From CBFCZU01 sp965602635 (GTDB lineage Bacteria; Planctomycetota; Phycisphaerae; SM23-33), in contig CBFCZU010000028.1 of NCBI GenBank assembly GCA_965602635.1, forward strand, positions 1 to 26,440: a DNA stretch of 26,440 nucleotides, given 5' to 3'. The notes below the pieces were generated by a model, which saw only the letters and a list, made by a program, of their open reading frames with translations, did no database searches and was not told where the DNA came from. A program made the translations under genes and the position numbers. Each line of letters begins with the position of its first letter. Position 1 is the stretch's first letter. Of the stretch, positions 22,643 to 26,440 are shown in pieces.

Positions 22643-24333
22643 CGGTCGGCGCGGTCTCGCCGGCTGCTCGGGCCGATACTGTCGAGCCGCTCGCTCTGGG
22701 TTGAGGGCGCCGTCATCGCGGGCAGCTCGTCGGGCACGCGGACGAACACCCCCGCCCAATCTCCCCGGAAGTTGTCGCTCCACGTGACCAGCCGGCCATG
22801 CTCTTCGAGGGCCGTGTACAGCGGGCTGACCGGGTGCTCGTCCGTGGGCCAGCCGCCGTACTTGTTCGACCACAGGAAGAGCGTCCCGGGCCTGGCCGCC
22901 AGCCACCGCCTCATCCCGTCGCCGGGGTCTTCGACGAGTTCGGCATTGTCCCGCAGGTAGGGCACCAGCAGGTGTGTGGTCAGGACGAATCGGCCGGCGT
23001 GCCGTGTGCGGTCGAGCCGGCGGATGCAGTCGGCGACGACGGTGTGGTGCGGGCTGGCGGCGATGGTCAGCGGGCGGACGAACGCGCCTGCCTGCGTGAC
23101 GATGAACACCGCCGCGGTCCCCGCGGCCGCCAGACGCAGCACCCTCCGCAGCCGCTGCCCGGAGGCCAGGGCAGTCACACCCGCCGCCCCAGCCAGCAGC
23201 ACTCCCAGGATCTGGGCGCCTGTGGGCAGGACCGGCACCGGGGCGTACCTCTGGACGATGATGACGGCGGCGGCGAGGACGAGGAAGACGCTCTCGGCCG
23301 GCAGGTAGGTGTTCTTCCTGCCGGCAGTGGCCGCCAGCCCCCCCGCCGCAAGGGCGGCGGTCAGCCCGCTGACCGGGATGAGGAACCGCCCGTACCCGCC
23401 TGAGGCGAACAGCCCGTAGCGGTAGATGACCGTGTGCGCGACCACCAGGCCCAGCGCCAACGCCCAGACCATCCACGCCCGCTTGCGGAGGTGGATGGTG
23501 CCGGCCACCGCCAGGGCTATCACACCCGCCCCGAAGGCCAGCATCCACCGCGGCAGGTAGTGCAGCCAGTCGCCGGTGCCGTACTCGGCGGTGTAGCGGT
23601 TGGTGAGGATGTTGAGCGGCGAGCCTTCGCCCTCGAGCCCGACGGCCACGGCGGCGGCGGCGTAGGCGAGAGGCGCCCACACCAAAGCCGCCGCGCACGC
23701 CCAGGCCCAGCCGGTTCTCATCGCCCGGCCGAGATGCCAGTCCGCCTGGCGGAGGGCGTCGAGCGCGACGGCCGCGACTATCACCGGCGCCAGCACCAGC
23801 GTCTCCTCGCGCGTGATGAACGTCGCACTGACGGCGGCGCAGCCCCACACGCGGTTGCCCCGCAGGTACAGCCACACGCCCAGAGAAAGGTACAGCGCCG
23901 CGGGCGTCTCGGTCAGCGTGGTGCACGCCAGCGTCATGGTCAGCGGCTGGAGCCACACCAGCGCCGGCGCCATCGCCGCAGCCGCCGGAGGCACGCCGAT
24001 CCGCCGGGCGATCAGGTACGCCAGGAAGCCCACCGCCGCCGTCTGAAGCGCGCTGAAGATCCGGCAGCCAAGCAGCCCGCCCCAGTGCGCCACCACCGCG
24101 GCCGGGACGTTGTATCCCGGACGCGCCCAGCGGTACAGCAGCGACCCGGCGCTGTGCCAGCCCGCCCGCGCGAAGTTGTAGTGCGTCAGGTCGTCGTCGT
24201 GGTAGAAGCCGTCGCTCAGCGAGATCAGCACGCCCGCGACCGCCAGCCCGCCGGCCGCCAGCGCCAGCGCCGTCAGATGCCAGCGCCACTGGCTCGAGGC
24301 GACAGGAGCGGCGAGCTGACCCCGTTGTTTCAT
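22546..24333 (-). CDS. Multi-spanning GT-C-type membrane glycosyltransferase
   Basis: This 595-residue protein has about ten hydrophobic segments in the first 430 residues. The first extracytoplasmic loop carries DGFYHDDDLTHYNFAR (about 45-60), and a later TTLTETPAALYLSLGVW (about 138-154) supplies a Glu. Acidic residues in these places are typical of lipid-linked sugar transferases of the GT39/ArnT/PMT superfamily. Such enzymes move sugar from a polyprenyl phosphate to a periplasmic acceptor. The acceptor is unknown. It lies 10 bp after the pyruvate kinase stop with GAGGG as ribosome site, so the two are probably co-transcribed. Its C-terminal tail overlaps the 3' end of the convergent HTH-ATPase gene by 97 bp. 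Confidence 0.7.
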   Translation of the reverse strand: MKQRGQLAAPVASSQWRWHLTALALAAGGLAVAGVLISLSDGFYHDDDLTHYNFARAGWHSAGSLLYRWARPGYNVPAAVVAHWGGLLGCRIFSALQTAAVGFLAYLIARRIGVPPAAAAMAPALVWLQPLTMTLACTTLTETPAALYLSLGVWLYLRGNRVWGCAAVSATFITREETLVLAPVIVAAVALDALRQADWHLGRAMRTGWAWACAAALVWAPLAYAAAAVAVGLEGEGSPLNILTNRYTAEYGTGDWLHYLPRWMLAFGAGVIALAVAGTIHLRKRAWMVWALALGLVVAHTVIYRYGLFASGGYGRFLIPVSGLTAALAAGGLAATAGRKNTYLPAESVFLVLAAAVIIVQRYAPVPVLPTGAQILGVLLAGAAGVTALASGQRLRRVLRLAAAGTAAVFIVTQAGAFVRPLTIAASPHHTVVADCIRRLDRTRHAGRFVLTTHLLVPYLRDNAELVEDPGDGMRRWLAARPGTLFLWSNKYGGWPTDEHPVSPLYTALEEHGRLVTWSDNFRGDWAGVFVRVPDELPAMTAPSTQSERLDSIGPSSRRDRADRHRPKTLRSSAREVSPARAFSTAASSSDLPPA

Positions 24334-24343
24334 GGACCCGCCC

Positions 24344-25753
24344 TCAAGTAACGGTGTGGACGACCAGCGTGTTGGTGGCGCCGGCCTGGCCTATGGGCCG
24401 GCCCGAAAGGACCACCACCTTGTCCCCCGCCTTCGCCAGGCCCTTGGCCTTGAGGTGCCTCTCGGCCGTGGCCAGGATCTCGCGGGTGTGCTCGGGCGCC
24501 GGCTCCATGACCGCCTGGACCCCGAACAGCAGGCTCATCTGGCGGACCACGCGCCGCGACTGCGACATCGCCAGCAGCGGCACCGGCAGTCGCTGCTTGC
24601 TGAGCAGCGCCGCCGTCATGCCCGTGCCCGTGAAGGCCGCCGCCGCGGCTATGCTCTCGCGCTCGATGACCGTCCGCGCCGCCGCCGCCAGGGCCGCCGA
24701 CGTCGGAGAGGTCTGGCTCTCCACCGGCACCGGCGAGGGGTGGGCCGCCTCGTGTGCCTCGGCCGCCGCCGCTATGTCGTTCATCGTCGCCACCGCCCTG
24801 ACCGGGAAGCTGCCGATCGCCGTCTCGCCCGAGAGCATCATCGCGTCGGCGCCGTCCAGCACCGCGTTGGCGATGTCCGCCGCCTCCGCACGCGTCGGCA
24901 CCGGAGAGTGCGTCATGCTCTCGAGCATCTGCGTCGCCACGATGCAAGGCCTGCCCGACTCGGCGCACAGCCGCACCAGCCGCTTCTGCGCCAGCGGGAT
25001 CTGCTGCAGCGGCATCTCCACGCCCAGGTCGCCACGGGCGACCATGATCACGTCCGAGACCGCCACGATCCGCTCGATCTGCGCCAGGGCCTGGGGCTTC
25101 TCGATCTTGGCGACCACGCTGACGTCGGCGTCCAGCAGCAGCCGCAGCTCCTCGATGTCGCCCGCCCGCTGCACGAACGACAGGGCCACGAAGTCGAAGT
25201 CCTGCCGGCCGATCCACTCCAGGTCGCGCCGGTCCTTCTCCGTCAGGGCGGGCAGCTTCAGCTCCGTCTCGGGCAGGTGGACGCCCTTGCCCGAGGCCAG
25301 CACGCCGCCCTGCGTGACCTCGCAGACGACGCGATCGGGGCGGTCCAGCTCGCGGACGCACAGGCGAATCGCCCCCTGGTCCAGCAGCAGCGTCTGGTCG
25401 ACGTCCACGTTGTCGATCAACTCGGCCAGCGTGGTGGAGATCGCCTCGCTATTGCCGGCCAGCGGCTCGCGCTGGATGACGATCCGCGAGCCACGCCGGA
25501 GCTGGCAGGAGTCGCCGTCGATCTTGCCGACGCGGATCTTGGGCCCGCAGAGGTCGGCCATGATCCCCAGCGGCTCGCCGGCCTGCTGCTCGACCTGGCG
25601 GATGTCGGCCAGGGCCTGGGCCCGGCTGGCCTCGTCGCCGTGGGAGAAGTTGATCCGGAACACGTCGGCCCCGGCCCGGACCATCTCCGACAGCACGGCC
25701 GGGTCGCAGCTCGCCGGCCCGACCGTCGCCACGATCTTCGTTCGAATGTCCAT
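24344..25753 (-). CDS. pyk: Pyruvate kinase
   Basis: Pyruvate kinase transfers phosphate from phosphoenolpyruvate to ADP, the last step of glycolysis, in the cytoplasm. From the ATG at 25753 the protein has 469 residues, the usual length of bacterial pyruvate kinase. Motifs in order are TKIVATVGPAS, VFRINFSHGDEA, GPKIRVGKIDGD, VALSFVQRAGD, VVAKIEKPQAL (catalytic Lys), IMVARGDLGVE and VATQMLESMTHSPVPTRAE, then DGADAMMLSGETAIGSFPV. A GTG two codons upstream (25759) is another start. The ATG has no Shine-Dalgarno, and a TAGAAT lies 7 nt ahead, so the message may be leaderless. The 10-bp repeat array and long gap upstream belong to its regulatory region. Confidence 0.95.
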   Translation of the reverse strand: MDIRTKIVATVGPASCDPAVLSEMVRAGADVFRINFSHGDEASRAQALADIRQVEQQAGEPLGIMADLCGPKIRVGKIDGDSCQLRRGSRIVIQREPLAGNSEAISTTLAELIDNVDVDQTLLLDQGAIRLCVRELDRPDRVVCEVTQGGVLASGKGVHLPETELKLPALTEKDRRDLEWIGRQDFDFVALSFVQRAGDIEELRLLLDADVSVVAKIEKPQALAQIERIVAVSDVIMVARGDLGVEMPLQQIPLAQKRLVRLCAESGRPCIVATQMLESMTHSPVPTRAEAADIANAVLDGADAMMLSGETAIGSFPVRAVATMNDIAAAAEAHEAAHPSPVPVESQTSPTSAALAAAARTVIERESIAAAAAFTGTGMTAALLSKQRLPVPLLAMSQSRRVVRQMSLLFGVQAVMEPAPEHTREILATAERHLKAKGLAKAGDKVVVLSGRPIGQAGATNTLVVHTVT

Positions 25754-25760
25754 GGTCACG

Positions 25761-25788
25761 ATTCTAGGTGCTCCGCCTCGCCATGCAA
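25761..25788 (-). promoter_or_regulatory. Candidate promoter placing the pyk start at the transcription start
   Basis: On the minus strand, TTGCAT (25788-25783) and TAGAAT (25766-25761) are 16 bp apart. The -10 element matches 5/6, the -35 only 3/6. The -10 ends 7 nt before the ATG at 25753, so transcription would begin at or next to that codon. Confidence 0.35.
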
Positions 25789-25840
25789 TCTATTGTCCCT
25801 GCCCGCTGCGGTGCACACCGCCGGCCCGCCCCGCGGACAG

Positions 25841-25950
25841 GCCCGGAAACACCCGGAACAGAACGGAACGAAACGGAAAGTTCCGGAACGAAACGGAACG
25901 AAACGGAAAGTTTCGGAAAGTTTCGGAACGAATCGGAACGTTTCGCGACG
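25841..25950. repeat. Eleven-unit array with exact 10-bp period upstream of pyk
   Basis: Positions 25841-25950 divide into eleven 10-bp units sharing a CGGAA core and mostly followed by CG or AG. The middle nine have an A/T-rich triplet before the core (AAAC, TTTC, AATC, TTCC). Examples are AAACGGAACG at 25891-25900 and TTTCGGAAAG at 25911-25920. The last unit (CGCGACG) is degenerate. The spacing is exact with no insertion. All three plus frames stay open across it only because of its composition; no start or gene context supports coding. It sits about 90 bp upstream of the pyk start. Confidence 0.85.
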
Positions 25951-26359
25951 GACCTGAAATGCGTAAGTCCTTGGGCGTCAATGCGTTCCAGGTTCTGCGC
26001 CGCAAGCCACGCGAACGAAGGGGGGAAATGGGTTCCGAGCGGGACCCTAAAGCCCGGTCTTGAGCAAAGCGTCCGAAGGACGCGCCGCGAAAGGCCGGGA
26101 CGCTCCGACCTCCGACCTCTCATATTCTCTTGTCAAACGCTCCCGGGGCGCACACCTGAGGCGCGCCCCCTCCACCTTTACCGTGCGCGGAAGCCTTTGC
26201 GCGCGCAAACGTGTTGCCATAGAGGGGTCCCTTGCCATAACTCCTGGCCGGGCCGGCGGCCGAAATTCTCATTTTCCCCCGATTTCGCCGGGAGGGGGGG
26301 GTAGAGATTGCGCGCGCAGAACGCGAATTCGCGCGAATTGCGCTAATGTGGCGAATGCC
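25951..26359. other. Gene-free region with palindromes and short repeats
   Basis: No convincing gene is seen. Marked elements are a GCGTCC-GAA-GGACGC hairpin (26069-26083), a GGGGCGC/GCGCCCC inverted repeat (26145-26169), TTTGCGCGCGCAAA (26196-26209), the direct repeat TTGCCATA at 26214 and 26232, and the overlapping palindromes CGCGAATTCGCG (26322-26333) and AATTCGCGCGAATT (26326-26339). None has a T-run that would make a classical terminator. It lies between two minus-strand genes. Confidence 0.5.
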
Positions 26360-26440
26360 TCAGTCGCCGCCGGCGTTCGAGTCTTCGCCGGTGGGCGGCT
26401 GGGCGATGCGGATGCCAAGCTCGTCGAGCTGGCGCTGGTC
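26360..26440 (-). CDS. C-terminal fragment, possibly aspartyl-tRNA synthetase
   Basis: A minus-strand frame enters from the right edge and ends with TGA at 26362-26360. Its last 26 residues include DQRQLDELGIRIAQPP. Bacterial AspRS proteins often end with a similar LDELGIR-type stretch, so aspS is possible, but 26 residues are too few to be sure. The 5' part is outside the window. It is on the same strand as pyk but about 600 bp upstream of it. Confidence 0.4.
   Translation of the reverse strand, partial: DQRQLDELGIRIAQPPTGEDSNAGGD

Noticed and set aside
20795..24289. A 1164-codon minus-strand open frame spanning the HTH-ATPase and the GT-C gene
   Set aside because: It is a frame-shifted shadow of two real genes in high-GC DNA; its protein is Arg/Gly/Ala-rich with no domain.
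25841..25950. The 10-bp array as a CRISPR array or a coding repeat
   Set aside because: There are no spacers of CRISPR size, and the period is not a multiple of three, so all frames are equally repetitive. No start or ribosome site was found.

Overview
This GC-rich window carries a nearly contiguous rod-hook flagellar operon, a glycosylation cassette beside it, an unusual DNA-binding/secretion-ATPase fusion, and two minus-strand genes for a membrane glycosyltransferase and pyruvate kinase. The gene order, high GC content, sigma-54 control and P/L-ring genes indicate a Gram-negative (diderm) flagellated bacterium. Several details suggest a Planctomycetota-like relative: a FlgH without a lipobox, large inserts in the hook and junction proteins, and TPR-glycosyltransferases next to flgL. 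That taxonomic guess is inference, because no rRNA or other marker is present.

Layout. Positions 1-101 (minus) hold the start of a Lys/Ala repeat protein. It lies behind a 17/17 match to the sigma-54 -24/-12 consensus at 194-210. Positions 317-1780 (minus) encode a sigma-54 activator whose receiver domain has lost its phosphorylation residues. A 675-bp divergent intergenic region follows, with several short palindromes and a strong sigma-54 promoter at 2410-2426. That promoter fires into fliK-flgD-flgE-(PilZ-like)-flgF-flgG-flgA-flgH-flgI-flgJ-flgN-flgK-flgL (2456-16544). Together these genes encode hook-length control, hook cap, hook, distal rod, P- and L-rings, the rod-binding protein, an export chaperone and the two hook-filament junction proteins.

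A third sigma-54-like site at 16708-16724 precedes a second unit at 16812-20931. It contains a TPR-GT-B glycosyltransferase, a tandem GT-A protein whose second domain looks dead, a TPR protein, and a small FlgN/FliT-like helical protein, with overlapping or closely spaced genes. I infer that it modifies or chaperones a late flagellar protein such as flagellin. No flagellin, csrA or fliW is visible.

Positions 21092-22642 encode a protein with an N-terminal excisionase/MerR-type HTH, an acidic Ala/Glu/Pro linker and a GspE/PilB-type ATPase domain with an altered Walker A and Walker B. A sigma-70-like promoter precedes it. Its 3' end overlaps, tail to tail, a GT-C-type membrane glycosyltransferase (22546-24333, minus) that sits 10 bp downstream of pyruvate kinase (24344 to about 25753, minus). 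Upstream of pyk is an 11-unit array with an exact 10-bp period (25841-25950), then about 400 bp of gene-free DNA rich in palindromes. The last 81 bases hold the C-terminus of a minus-strand gene, possibly aspartyl-tRNA synthetase.

The regulatory logic fits a sigma-54 flagellar hierarchy with a local activator. Three sigma-54-like promoters surround the activator gene and its targets, and a PilZ-like protein in the operon hints at c-di-GMP input.
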